Both the position numbers and the translations under genes were made by a program. A DNA stretch of 64,000 bases from Falsirhodobacter halotolerans (GTDB lineage: Bacteria > Pseudomonadota > Alphaproteobacteria > Rhodobacterales > Rhodobacteraceae), in the NCBI RefSeq assembly GCF_022899245.1, contig NZ_JALJAZ010000001.1, forward strand, positions 1,271,501-1,335,500, read 5' to 3'. Shown here piece by piece: positions 1-8,149 of this stretch. The notes below the pieces were generated by a model that was given only the letters and a program-made list of their open reading frames with translations, was not told where the DNA came from and did not search any database. Each line of letters opens with the position of its first letter. Position 1 is the first letter of the stretch.

Positions 1-2
1 GC

Positions 3-953
3 TCTCGGGTCGCATGGGGCGCCATTTTTGCAGGCATCGTCGTAGCCATTGCGACCATGGCCGTTTTGGGCATCATCGGCCTCGCACTCGGCTTCTCGCT
101 GGTCGAGGTTGGCGAACAAAATCCCGGCAATGGAGCTTTGACCACAACTGGGATCTGGACCTTCGTGTCGCAAATCGTCGCGTTGTTCGTTGGCGGTTTC
201 ATTGCGGCACGTCTTGCAGGCCTGTTGCCGACCGGTGCTGCGGTCTTGCATGGCGCGACGGTTTGGGGCGCAGCCACCATCGCGGCGATCTGGATCGCAA
301 CCAGCACGGCAGGTGCTTTGTTCTCGGGGGCTGCCTCTGTTGTCTCGGGCACGGCATCCGGGATCGGTTCGACCGTGCAGGCGGCGATTCCCGACAATTT
401 TTCCTTGCCTGATACGCTGTCGAACCTGTCGATGGACGATCTGCCCGAACCCGTACGTCAGGCCTTGGAAGATGCCGGCGTGACCCCGGATAATTTCCAG
501 CAGGAAACCCAGGAGGCTTTCAACGCAATTGTCAGCCCGCAGCAGCAACAGGCGATCGGCGATCAGGCACAGCAGAGCCTGCAAACGGCCGTGAACAATC
601 CCTCCAATGCGGGTCAAGCTGCGCGTCAGTTCGTGGACAACGTGTTCGGCAACGGCGGCATCTTGGGTGAACAGGATCGGCAGGAAGCCCTTCAGCAGAT
701 GCAGCAGCGGTTCGGCATAAGCGAGGCCGATGCCAATCGGTTCCTCGATGAAACCCAGGCACGGGCTGAAGAGCTCAAGGCGCAGGCCGAACAAGCGATC
801 GAAGAGGCCAAGCAGAAGGCCATCGAGGCCGCAGATGCTGCCGCAGATGCCTTGGCCACCGCAGCCTGGTCGGCGGGGATCGCTTCCCTGCTGGGTCTTC
901 TGGCGGCGTTGGGCGGTGCTGTCGTCGGTCGTGTGCGTCGCGTGACGGTCTGA
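3..953 (+). CDS. Membrane protein, 5' end outside the window
   Basis: The reading frame is open to the left edge of the window, so the gene is 5'-truncated; an ATG at 57 is internal to a hydrophobic segment that already begins upstream (SRVAWGAIFAGIVVAIATM). Three N-terminal hydrophobic stretches are followed by a long polar, Gln/Ala/Glu-rich middle with coiled-coil character (about residues 140-265) and a last hydrophobic segment near the C terminus. It resembles the broad group of alphaproteobacterial 'PhnA-like' membrane proteins, whose function is unknown. A strong terminator follows the stop codon. Coding is well supported by length and composition; function is not known. Confidence 0.8.
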   Translation, partial: SRVAWGAIFAGIVVAIATMAVLGIIGLALGFSLVEVGEQNPGNGALTTTGIWTFVSQIVALFVGGFIAARLAGLLPTGAAVLHGATVWGAATIAAIWIATSTAGALFSGAASVVSGTASGIGSTVQAAIPDNFSLPDTLSNLSMDDLPEPVRQALEDAGVTPDNFQQETQEAFNAIVSPQQQQAIGDQAQQSLQTAVNNPSNAGQAARQFVDNVFGNGGILGEQDRQEALQQMQQRFGISEADANRFLDETQARAEELKAQAEQAIEEAKQKAIEAADAAADALATAAWSAGIASLLGLLAALGGAVVGRVRRVTV

Positions 954-986
954 TCCATCACCATCGGTCAACGGTTACAGTTGGCA

Positions 987-1017
987 GCCCGCAGGTTCAC
1001 AGCCTGCGGGCTTTTTC
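987..1017 (+). terminator. Rho-independent terminator
   Basis: A 10-bp perfect stem (AGCCCGCAGG pairing with CCTGCGGGCT) with a 7-nt loop is followed by five T residues. It lies 33 bases after the stop of the preceding membrane-protein gene. Confidence 0.9.
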
Positions 1018-1124
1018 ATGTGTGGGGGGGGGCGCGGCATCGACAACGAGACGATGGCCGGGGGGCTTGCCGCCCCAGCTGCCGTCGCCGTGTGTGAACG
1101 GCTGTTCGCTTTCCCCTTGGCCGC

Positions 1125-1183
1125 ATTGCCGGCAATATCCTACGGATTTAGGCAGGGGGAATGCCGAAGACCCTTGCCGGCAA
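1125..1183. repeat. Pair of TTGCCGGCAA palindromes
   Basis: Two perfect palindromes, ATTGCCGGCAAT at 1125-1136 and TTGCCGGCAA at 1174-1183, have centres 48 bp apart in the otherwise featureless gap 1018-1288. They may be protein-binding sites or a long-range stem. Nothing else was recognised in this gap. Confidence 0.35.
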
Positions 1184-1288
1184 AGTGCCGCAAGGTCCCC
1201 GTGAACTTGGGGTATACGCGGGGACGCCTTGACTATCCGGGCTCGGTTCGGTTCCTTCCGCACAACCACAAGCAGGCGGAGTCGTATT

Positions 1289-1498
1289 ATGGACAAGAGA
1301 TCGTTGAACACGCGTCGGGGCGACGGGAACGACCCCGGATACATGCGCGAGATCGGGTTCGGAGTGGCGGCGCTTGTTTATCTTGGAGCCATGATCGGAC
1401 TGCTTCTGTACCACTCCATGATTTTTACGGCGTCCAAGAACATCGACTACTCGGCCTATCGACTGGAGTCGCTCAATTTGCCTGATCCGACAGAATAG
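1289..1498 (+). CDS. Small single-pass membrane protein
   Basis: Encodes 69 residues: a basic, polar N terminus of about 20 residues (MDKRSLNTRRGDGNDPGYMR), one hydrophobic segment of about 22 residues (IGFGVAALVYLGAMIGLLLY) and a short polar tail. The ATG at 1289 is preferred over an in-frame upstream start at 1229 because a GGCGGA ribosome binding site precedes it at good spacing. No family is recognised. It stands alone between two long intergenic regions. Confidence 0.55.
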   Translation: MDKRSLNTRRGDGNDPGYMREIGFGVAALVYLGAMIGLLLYHSMIFTASKNIDYSAYRLESLNLPDPTE

Positions 1499-1867
1499 CG
1501 CCAGTCGCCATCTTGCCCGTGCGGGTGTGATGGGCACACAGTTTGGCGCATGGCTGCTTTTTCGTGCGGTGTCCTGCGAAAACAACGCGCCAGTTGGCCC
1601 GAAGGGATACCCACATGCGCGGGAATGCCGGCGATGGGGTGTCCTGCCGGGGGCAGATAAAAACATTCGAGCTTCAGCAAGCGGCACCATAATCGAATGC
1701 TGTCCATTTCCGCTGATGGGGGGGAGGGGGCGCGCGTGATGAAACTCGGCCCCAACGGATTTTTCCACGTCGGAGGCTGACTCATCACCCTGCATATATG
1801 TGGTTCTATATAGAACCCTTGACTTGTCGATCGCTTTTTCCCAAAACCATGTCGGGGGAGGACGATC
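1499..1867. other. Intergenic region upstream of the GntR regulator
   Basis: No convincing gene was found in this 369-base stretch. Its right end holds the palindrome at 1802-1817 and a -35-like TTGACT at 1819-1824, so it is probably the control region of the regulator that follows. Confidence 0.5.
1802..1817. promoter_or_regulatory. Perfect 16-bp palindrome, candidate GntR operator
   Basis: GGTTCTATATAGAACC is identical to its reverse complement. It lies 51 bases before the start of the GntR/HutC regulator and is followed within 2 bases by TTGACT, a -35-like hexamer. HutC-type regulators commonly bind short palindromes at their own promoter, so autoregulation is the simplest reading. The site was found only once here. 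Confidence 0.6.
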
Positions 1868-2605
1868 ATGACACGAAACGATGCTCTCGCGGTGGCCGTT
1901 GACAAGCGGCTGCCGTCTTATGTCCAGTTGCGGGATACTCTGGCCGCGAAGATTGCGCGCGGTGACTGGAAGCCGGACGTCGTTCTTCCATCCGAGAACC
2001 AGCTTGCGGCGGAGACGGGGCTGTCGGTCGGAACCGTGCGCAAGGCGATGCAGATGCTGGTCGACGAAGGTCTGCTTGAACGCAAGCAGGGAACCGGCAC
2101 GTTCCTGAGCAAGCGCGCGTTCCACGCATCGCTGTTTCGGTTCTTTGCCGTGACGACGGCCGATGGATCGCCCATCATTCCGAAAAGTCGCCTTATCGCC
2201 CGCGCCAGGATTGCCGCGCCCGCAAAAGTGGCGCGCCTTCTGGATGCGGAGGATTGCATCCGCATCGACCGGGTCCGCAGTCACTCCGACCAAGTGCTTC
2301 TGACCGAAGAGATCTGGATTCCGCACCACCGTTTCCCGGGTCTTGAAACCCTGCCGGAAGCGGAGATCGGCCCCCTCCTGTATCCCCTCTATCTTGATCG
2401 CTTTCAGGTTTTCATCGCGAATGCCGTCGACGAGGTCAGCTTCGCGCGCGCCTCAGGGTCGGTGGCGAACCGGCTTGGCATCGCGCCCGACGATCCGGTT
2501 GCGGTCATCGAACGAACGGCTTTTGCGGCGGATGGCACGGCGCTGGAATGGCGCGTGGCGCAGGGGCCGGCCGAACGATTCCGATACCGGAGCCGCCTGA
2601 CCTGA
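1868..2605 (+). CDS. GntR/HutC-family transcriptional regulator
   Basis: A 245-residue regulator. Residues about 15-80 form a GntR winged helix (PSYVQLRDTLAAKIARG, then LPSENQLAAETGLSVGTVRKAM and the wing KQGTGTFL), and residues about 95-240 match a UTRA ligand-binding domain of the HutC subfamily, ending in VIERTAFAADGTALEWR. A GGGGAGG ribosome binding site precedes the ATG. It heads a cassette with a hydrolase and a dicarboxylate-type carrier on the same strand, so it probably senses the transported compound or its metabolite and controls the cassette. The palindrome at 1802-1817 is its likely operator. The ligand cannot be deduced. Confidence 0.88.
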   Translation: MTRNDALAVAVDKRLPSYVQLRDTLAAKIARGDWKPDVVLPSENQLAAETGLSVGTVRKAMQMLVDEGLLERKQGTGTFLSKRAFHASLFRFFAVTTADGSPIIPKSRLIARARIAAPAKVARLLDAEDCIRIDRVRSHSDQVLLTEEIWIPHHRFPGLETLPEAEIGPLLYPLYLDRFQVFIANAVDEVSFARASGSVANRLGIAPDDPVAVIERTAFAADGTALEWRVAQGPAERFRYRSRLT

Positions 2606-2683
2606 ACCGCCCCCGGCGACGCATGGGGGACGGCAATGTCCGTCTCACCCACATGCCGACGCAGACCAACGAAAGGAAACGCC

Positions 2684-3502
2684 GTGACCGGCCAGACCCG
2701 CATCACGGGCATTGACGCGCATGCCCACATTTTCCGCCCGGACCTGCCAATGGTCGAGGGTCGACGCTACAGCCCGGCCTATGACGCGACCTTGACCGAT
2801 TGGTTTGCGCTTCAGGACGCCAACGGCCTGTCGCATGGCGTGTTGATCCAACCCAGCTTTTTCGGCACCGACAACAGCCACATTGAAACCGCGCTTGAGG
2901 CCTTTCCCGACCGTCTTCGCGGCATAGCGGTCGTCGATCCGGACGTCTCGGACGCCGAGCTGGATCGCCTTCACGCGCGAGGCTTTGTCGGGGCGCGCCT
3001 CAACCTTGTCGGGCGGAACATCGACGATTTTGCAAGCTCGTCCTGGCAGACCATCTTCCGCCGCCTTGCCGAGCGCCAATGGCAGGTGGAGATCCAGCGC
3101 AGCTTCGACGATCTGGCAGAGGTTGTGCCGGCCATCGCCATGTCGGGGGTCACGGTGGTGATCGACCATTTCGGCCTGCCACAAGGTGGCATCGACATCG
3201 CAAAGCCCAGTCATCAAGCCTTTCTGGGTGTGCTGCGGCGAACCCCTTCGGTCTGGGTGAAGCTGTCGGCGCCCTATCGTTCCGGGCAGACGCCGGAGGT
3301 TGCCGCGCACAGCTTCGCCCTGCTGCGCGACGCCTGCGGGGGGATCGACCGGTTCGTCTGGGGAAGTGATTGGCCCCATACCCAGCATGAGCGTGAGACG
3401 AATTACGACGATCAGGTCGCCCGACTGCGGAACCTGATCCCGGACGCGGCAGAGCGCGACCGGGTCCTGATAACCAACCCCACCAACCTTTTTCGCTTCT
3501 AA
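2684..3502 (+). CDS. Amidohydrolase family protein (pyrone-dicarboxylate hydrolase / sugar-lactonase type)
   Basis: About 272 residues of the metal-dependent amidohydrolase fold: the N-terminal strand motif IDAHAHIF, a central VVIDHFGLP and a late WGSDWPHTQ. This combination is typical of the family containing 2-pyrone-4,6-dicarboxylate lactonase (LigI) and D-galactarolactone isomerase. The GTG at 2684 is chosen because AAAGGA lies 7-10 bases upstream; the in-frame ATG at 2636 lacks a good site and would add 16 unconserved residues. It lies between a GntR regulator and a carboxylate carrier, which suggests hydrolysis of an imported lactone or pyrone dicarboxylate. The exact substrate is unknown. 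A distant relative in this window is the galactarolactone isomerase at 60993-61856. Confidence 0.8.
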   Translation: MTGQTRITGIDAHAHIFRPDLPMVEGRRYSPAYDATLTDWFALQDANGLSHGVLIQPSFFGTDNSHIETALEAFPDRLRGIAVVDPDVSDAELDRLHARGFVGARLNLVGRNIDDFASSSWQTIFRRLAERQWQVEIQRSFDDLAEVVPAIAMSGVTVVIDHFGLPQGGIDIAKPSHQAFLGVLRRTPSVWVKLSAPYRSGQTPEVAAHSFALLRDACGGIDRFVWGSDWPHTQHERETNYDDQVARLRNLIPDAAERDRVLITNPTNLFRF

Positions 3503-3523
3503 GTCACCCGAGGGAGGAGACCC

Positions 3524-4819
3524 ATGAGCCTGTTCATCGTCGCGGCCATCGTTCTGGCCGTGATTCTGGGATATGTGACCCGGATCAATATCGGCCTGTT
3601 CGCCATCGCATTCGCGTATATCCTTGGCTGCTTCGGCCTCGGCCTCAGCCCAAGCGCGGTCATCGCCATGTGGCCGCTCAGGATTTTCTTCGTGATTTTC
3701 GCCGTGTGCCTTTTCTACAGCTTCGCCCTTGTCAACGGCACGCTGGCCCGCTTGGCCGAACATCTGCTTTATCGTTGCCGCAACATGCCGTGGGTCTTGC
3801 CCTATGCCATCTTCCTGACCTCGACCCTCATTGCGGGGATGGGGGCCGGATATTATACGGTTCTGGCCTTCATGGCTCCGATCACGCTGATCCTGTGCCG
3901 ACGGACCGGGCTGGACCTGATTCTCGGCGGCATGGCCGCGAACTATGGCGCACTGGCGGGCGCGAACTTCATGTCCAGTCAATCCGGGATCATCTTCCGC
4001 GGGTTGATGACGGAAAATGGCATCGGCGAGACACAGGCATTCATCAATGCGACCGCCATCTTCGCCGCCACCATGATCGTGCCGATTGTCGTCATCACCG
4101 GTATGACGTTTCTGTTCGGCAAATCGCGCGACGTGGCGGCGGCAATCGATGCCGAACGTCCGGCGCCCCTTGACGCCAAGCAGCGCACAACCTTGGGTCT
4201 GACCCTCACGATGATGGCGCTTGTATTGGCGGGGCCGATCCTGCACATCGCCTTTCCTGCGAATGCCACGATCACGTTCCTGAACTCCAAGATCGACATC
4301 GGTCTGATCGCAAGCATCTTCGCCGTGATCGCCCTGATGCTGAAACTGGGGAATGAGCGCGAGGCCATTGCGTCGGTCCCGTGGGCAACGCTCATCATGA
4401 TCTGCGGCATGGGGATGCTCATCTCCGTCGCGATCGAGGCGGGGACGGTCGCCGCCCTAGCAGGCTGGCTGGGCGCAAGCATCCCCCCCGCATTGCTGCC
4501 AGTTGTCATCGGGATCGTGGCCGCGTTCATGTCGCTGTTCTCCAGCACGCTGGGCGTGGTGACGCCGACCCTGTTCCCCCTTGTCCCGACCCTGGCCGAT
4601 ACGATGGGGATCAGCCCGACGCTCTTGTTCGCCGCCATTGTGGTGGGGGCCCAAGCCACGTCGATTTCCCCGTTTTCCTCGGGAGGGAGCCTTATTCTCG
4701 GATCGGCCCCCGACGAGCCGACGCGGGAATCGCTGTTCAATCGCCTGTTGTTCCGCGCCGCCCCCCTCGGTTTCGCCGCGGCCCTCCTAATGAATTTCGT
4801 GCTGACGTTCATCGGTTGA
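3524..4819 (+). CDS. MatC-type dicarboxylate carrier / SLC13-like permease
   Basis: A 431-residue integral membrane protein with roughly a dozen hydrophobic segments. The N terminus (residues about 1-150, including GYVTRINIGLFAIAFAYILG) matches the MatC N-terminal family of malonate/dicarboxylate carriers, and the second half (GAQATSISPFSSGGSLILG) fits the ion-transporter superfamily. GGGAGGA precedes the ATG by 6 bases. The gene starts 21 bases after the hydrolase stop, so the two are probably co-transcribed, and the carrier likely imports the dicarboxylate or lactone precursor. A terminator follows at 4864-4888. Confidence 0.82.
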   Translation: MSLFIVAAIVLAVILGYVTRINIGLFAIAFAYILGCFGLGLSPSAVIAMWPLRIFFVIFAVCLFYSFALVNGTLARLAEHLLYRCRNMPWVLPYAIFLTSTLIAGMGAGYYTVLAFMAPITLILCRRTGLDLILGGMAANYGALAGANFMSSQSGIIFRGLMTENGIGETQAFINATAIFAATMIVPIVVITGMTFLFGKSRDVAAAIDAERPAPLDAKQRTTLGLTLTMMALVLAGPILHIAFPANATITFLNSKIDIGLIASIFAVIALMLKLGNEREAIASVPWATLIMICGMGMLISVAIEAGTVAALAGWLGASIPPALLPVVIGIVAAFMSLFSSTLGVVTPTLFPLVPTLADTMGISPTLLFAAIVVGAQATSISPFSSGGSLILGSAPDEPTRESLFNRLLFRAAPLGFAAALLMNFVLTFIG

Positions 4820-5166
4820 ACGCCCTCGCGGCTCGCCTGATTGGCGGGTCGCACCTTCTCGTGGCCCGCCGTCAAAGGCGGGCTTCTTCGTTATGAATCC
4901 CTGCCGACCAACGCCAAGATGCAACAGTGGCGCGATGTCCTCATAACGCTGTCCCCGGATCATGACGGCATCCAGAGACACGCTGCGTTTTTTGCACGAG
5001 GGAGCGTGATCGGGCCATACAGCCGGTTCAAAGCTTGTCGATAAAAACAAACAGTCAATCGACTGACTTCGCCGGAAGGTTCTGCATCTGAAGAACGAAC
5101 GCCCGTCGCAAGATCCTGCTCGCCGACGAGACCAAAGAAATGCCGAAAATCGACATGCCATTTTCA
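4820..5166. other. Intergenic region between carrier gene and prophage
   Basis: Apart from the terminator at 4864-4888 nothing certain was found. Short frames on both strands lack good starts and recognisable motifs. This is chromosomal DNA that would have lain downstream of tRNA-Leu before phage integration. Confidence 0.5.
4864..4888 (+). terminator. Rho-independent terminator of the carrier cassette
   Basis: GCCCGCC at 4864-4870, a 6-nt loop and GGCGGGC at 4877-4883 form a perfect 7-bp stem followed by a T-rich tract (TTCTTCGTT). Confidence 0.8.
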
Positions 5167-5221
5167 AGTGGTACGGGCGGTCGGACTCGAACCGACACGC
5201 CTTGCGGCAACGGATTTTGAA
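5167..5221. repeat. attL core, remnant 3' part of tRNA-Leu
   Basis: This 55-base segment is identical to 47202-47256 and corresponds to the anticodon-loop 3' side, variable arm, T arm, acceptor 3' strand and CCA of tRNA-Leu read on the minus strand. Identity ends at 5222 (G here, T at 47257). It is the host's original tRNA 3' end, displaced by integration, and cannot fold into a full tRNA. Confidence 0.95.
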
Positions 5222-5673
5222 GCCCCCGCTTAGGCTTGTTTTTGCTTATTTCGATGTTGCCAGCGTGGCCGGACATCATGCGAACGAAACGCGAAAGTTG
5301 CCACTTCCAGAATCACCTACAGTTCTGCAAGTGTTCACGCATGGCACGTCATACCCAAGCCCATATCCGCGAGCATCAAAGCTCTTGGCCGGTCACCGTT
5401 CGGGTCCTTGCTCCGCCGCGCGGAATGCGGGTCATCGGGCGTGATCTGGATCCCGACATGTGGTGCAACTTGAACCTTGGCCTGACCGAGTATGCGTCAA
5501 CACCTTGGCGGCATGGTCCCTCGATCGGGACAGAATATCACTTCCGCAGCCTTCAGGTGGCGGCCCAGTTCCTCGCCGCTTTTCCGATGCTCGAACTGGC
5601 GGACCGGACCGCTGACCCTACGTTCCGATCTGTCCATCTGCCGTTCGGCAGGGACGCGCATCAGGAGTGGGAC
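5222..5673 (+). other. Open frame upstream of, and in phase with, the SRAP gene
   Basis: No separate gene was recognised. The reading frame of the SRAP gene is open upstream to 5236, with an in-frame ATG at 5341 that lacks a good ribosome binding site. The potential peptide 5341-5673 (111 residues) has plausible composition but no known motif. It could be a small upstream gene whose stop codon has been lost, or non-coding leader. The better-supported start of the SRAP protein is the GTG at 5674. Confidence 0.35.
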
Positions 5674-6303
5674 GTGTGCAATCGCTATAGCCAGAGGCAG
5701 TCACCCAACGATCTGGCGCAGCTTTTCCCAAGCGTCACCCTGCGCTCAGATGTTGGCAATCTGGAACCGGTGCACGAAATCTTTCCCGGGCAGCCGGCGC
5801 CAATCATTCATGGCGATCCGGCTTCGGGACTGCAGCTTCGACGGGCACGGTGGGGAATGCCGTCGCCCCCAAAGTATCACAGCGTCAACGGAATCGACAA
5901 AGGGGTTACGAACGTCCGTAATACCGGATCGCCGCACTGGCGTCAGTGGCTTGGTCCGGAGCATCGCTGCCTTGTGCCGTTCGATCGGTTTGCCGAGCCC
6001 CACGGAGTGGCGCAGCAACAGATCTGGTTCAGCCTGAAAGATAAGCGGCCGGCGTTCTTTGCAGGGATATGCCAGTTCGGCTGGAAGTCGCTACGCAAGC
6101 TGAAGGATGGGCCAACGGTCGATGACCTTTACGCCTTCCTGACAACGGTGCCCAATCGGGAAGTCGCGCGGTATCACCCCAAGGCGATGCCGGTGATCCT
6201 GACGGAGCATGAGCAATGGATCACGTGGCTGACGGCCCCCTGGGCGGAGGCGAACGACCTCCAGCGCCCGTTGCCTGACGACACGCTGAAGGTCGAAGTC
6301 TGA
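5674..6303 (+). CDS. SRAP/HMCES-like abasic-site DNA-protein crosslinking protein
   Basis: From the GTG at 5674 the protein is 209 residues and begins MCNRYSQ, placing the catalytic cysteine at position 2 as SRAP enzymes (E. coli YedK, human HMCES) require after removal of Met1. The other active-site residues are in the expected places: N80 in TNVRNTG, E108 in RFAEP and H168 in YHPKAMPVIL. AGGAG lies 6-10 bases before the GTG, which decides the start. Known family members attach covalently to abasic sites in single-stranded DNA. It is the first gene inside the left attachment site, transcribed inward against the lysis genes, and may protect phage or lysogen DNA during replication. Confidence 0.82.
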   Translation: MCNRYSQRQSPNDLAQLFPSVTLRSDVGNLEPVHEIFPGQPAPIIHGDPASGLQLRRARWGMPSPPKYHSVNGIDKGVTNVRNTGSPHWRQWLGPEHRCLVPFDRFAEPHGVAQQQIWFSLKDKRPAFFAGICQFGWKSLRKLKDGPTVDDLYAFLTTVPNREVARYHPKAMPVILTEHEQWITWLTAPWAEANDLQRPLPDDTLKVEV

Positions 6304-6313
6304 GGGGCAGGGG

Positions 6314-6523
6314 TCACCGCCCCTCGTTCACCCGATCCGGCACGAAGTAGCCGACGACGATTGCGGCGATGAAGCCTATCAGCCCGGACATGCCCGGTCC
6401 CGCCAGCGCAGGCGCCGCGGTCGCCATCACCTCCGCCCAGGCAGCGGTGGCGATCGGCCCGATGGCTGATCCGGTCAGCAGCTTATTTGTCGGCAGGGCC
6501 GACAGTTGGGTTGCGAGTTTCAT
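6314..6523 (-). CDS. Putative holin
   Basis: A 69-residue protein with a polar N terminus, a weakly hydrophobic Ala-rich middle and a clear hydrophobic segment (GLIGFIAAIVVGYFVP) ending in a charged tail. Its ATG overlaps the stop of the endolysin gene (shared ATGA at 6520-6523), the usual arrangement of a lysis cassette. The role, permeabilising the inner membrane so endolysin can reach the wall, is inferred from size, hydrophobicity and position only. Confidence 0.6.
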   Translation of the reverse strand: MKLATQLSALPTNKLLTGSAIGPIATAAWAEVMATAAPALAGPGMSGLIGFIAAIVVGYFVPDRVNEGR

Positions 6524-7350
6524 GCGTAGATCTCCGTGTTGAGAACGGCCCAGGTCTTGGACCCGATGATACCGTCCGGCACGAGGCCATGGGCAGATTG
6601 AAAGGCGACGGCCGCCGCGCGGGTATTCGCGCCGAACCAGCCATCGACACCGCGGGGATCGTGCCCCGCCGCCAGCAGGCGCTGCTGCGCTGTCTTCACC
6701 GCTGGGCCGCGCGCGCCGAGGCCGAGCTTGGGGAAGTCCGGGGCCAGCATGTCCGGGATGGCCTGCCAGCGCTTGAAGGCGGCCGCGAGGCGGGTGTGAT
6801 AGCCGTGTTGTGCATAGCCTGCCCCGTTGTAGCCCCGCGCGAATCCGGACCAGTCATGGCGGCGCAGATCATCATCCAGACCCTCGGATGCGACGAACGC
6901 GACCATCGCCTCAAGATGCAGCGCCTCCATGTCGCAGAACGCCGCCACCATGTCGCCGGCATTGGCATAGCCCGCCGCCTTGTGGTTGAACCCCATGATC
7001 TGCCCCAGCCCCCAAGAGGCCGAGCGCAGTGCCGCACGGGCGTCGATCTTCATGGCCAGCGCCAAGCGGGGATAGCTGTCGCCCGGATAGGGCCGTGTCC
7101 CCCATTTCGGATAGGCCAGCCCTTGCCCCTCCGCCGCCGTGCGCTTCTGACCGGCGCCGAGCTCGCGCCAGAACACATGCGGCTCGAACAGCATCTTCGG
7201 GCGACCCTGGCGGTCGAACCCACCGCCCGAGGTCTCGACCTCGATAACGGCGCGGACCTCGTCCTCGCCCACGCCGATGCGCCGTCCAATACGGCCAATA
7301 TCGATCGCGGCCAGCGCCAGCGCGCGGCCTTTGAACCCAACTGGGATCAT
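6520..7350 (-). CDS. Endolysin: N-acetylmuramidase with peptidoglycan-binding domain
   Basis: 276 residues in two domains. Residues about 15-195 match the DUF3380 N-acetylmuramidase family, with the likely catalytic Glu in AVIEVETSGGGF, and later SWGLGQIMGFNHKAAGY and ARGYNGAGYAQHGYH. Residues about 205-276 are a PG_binding_1 domain (GARGPAVKTAQQRLLA, then VDGWFGANTRAAAVAFQ). AGGAG precedes the ATG. No signal peptide is seen, which fits release through the holin encoded directly downstream. Confidence 0.9.
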   Translation of the reverse strand: MIPVGFKGRALALAAIDIGRIGRRIGVGEDEVRAVIEVETSGGGFDRQGRPKMLFEPHVFWRELGAGQKRTAAEGQGLAYPKWGTRPYPGDSYPRLALAMKIDARAALRSASWGLGQIMGFNHKAAGYANAGDMVAAFCDMEALHLEAMVAFVASEGLDDDLRRHDWSGFARGYNGAGYAQHGYHTRLAAAFKRWQAIPDMLAPDFPKLGLGARGPAVKTAQQRLLAAGHDPRGVDGWFGANTRAAAVAFQSAHGLVPDGIIGSKTWAVLNTEIYA

Positions 7351-7370
7351 GATGGTCTCCTGATATGAAA

Positions 7371-7399
7371 AAACCCCACACGGTGGCGGGGCGGTTTAT
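7371..7399 (-). terminator. Possible terminator between the 7415 gene and the endolysin
   Basis: Read on the minus strand a C-rich/G-rich hairpin (CCCC ... GGGG) runs into six T residues. The stem is short and imperfect, so this is tentative; it would partly insulate the lysis cassette from the tail operon. Confidence 0.35.
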
Positions 7400-7414
7400 G
7401 CGCTGACAGTGCGC

Positions 7415-8149
7415 CTACCCGGTGATCTGGAACGGCACCCGCGGCGACCGCACCTCCGGCACATCCGGGCACCCTGGCCACGACATCAGCATGAAGCCCA
7501 AGGCGAACGTCGTGCCCGTGGTCGGCGTGACCCCGGCGTTTTCCGGGATCTTGGCGATGAAGCGCGTGGTCTGTACCTCGGGACGCACGGGGGCAGAGCC
7601 ACCCCGCCCGTCATCGGCCACGGTCGACACCTCGCGGAACGCGTGGCTGATCCCCGCGCCGTCCGTGAAATACACCGCGATGTTCGGGCGCCCGCAGTCG
7701 CGGGACTTGATGTAGCGGAACTGGATGCGGACAAAGGCCCCGATCGCGCCGCTGTCAATGCTGTTGCCTTCCTCGACAAAGGTCAGCGGCGTCGTCTTGT
7801 CGCGGCGGCTGCTTTCCTCCAGCATCGCCACGCGGTTGACCGTGCTTTCCAGTGTTGAGGTCAGAGTGGCGGTGGCGCGGCTGATCTCGGACAGGGATTG
7901 CTGCTGGACGGTCAGGGTCTGTGCCTGCTGCTGCTGGGTTTCGGCCTGCCGCGTCTGCACGTCCTGTATCTTGGCGATGTCCACTGTGAGGTTTGACGGC
8001 AAGGACAGTTCGGTCCGCAGGAAGTCGATGACGCGGGGCTGCACCCAATACCAGATCGCGCCGGTGATGATGCCCAAGGCGGTGATGGTCGCGGCGACGT
8101 TGCGGAAGAACGCCCAGTAGTCGGTTCTGGATGGTCCTTGCATGGTCAC
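7415..8149 (-). CDS. Phage membrane-anchored coiled-coil protein of unknown function
   Basis: A 244-residue protein with an N-terminal hydrophobic segment (about residues 17-35, VAATITALGIITGAIWYWV), a Gln-rich coiled-coil region (about 55-115) and a C-terminal region of about 125 residues that looks like a beta-rich globular domain. No family is recognised. It lies upstream of the endolysin on the same strand, so a role in lysis (spanin-like) or in membrane-associated tail function is possible but unproven. Confidence 0.7.
   Translation of the reverse strand: MTMQGPSRTDYWAFFRNVAATITALGIITGAIWYWVQPRVIDFLRTELSLPSNLTVDIAKIQDVQTRQAETQQQQAQTLTVQQQSLSEISRATATLTSTLESTVNRVAMLEESSRRDKTTPLTFVEEGNSIDSGAIGAFVRIQFRYIKSRDCGRPNIAVYFTDGAGISHAFREVSTVADDGRGGSAPVRPEVQTTRFIAKIPENAGVTPTTGTTFALGFMLMSWPGCPDVPEVRSPRVPFQITG

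Noticed and set aside
4891-5166. Possible transposase remnant between the carrier gene and attL
   Set aside because: Short frames hint at coding-like patches but have no transposase motif or terminal repeats; not supported.
5167-5221. A second tRNA-Leu gene at the left prophage end
   Set aside because: Only the 3' part is present; the acceptor 5' strand, D arm and 5' anticodon stem are missing. It is the attL remnant.
5055-5279. Short protein frames running through the tRNA fragment
   Set aside because: They are read-through of tRNA-derived sequence with no ribosome binding site.
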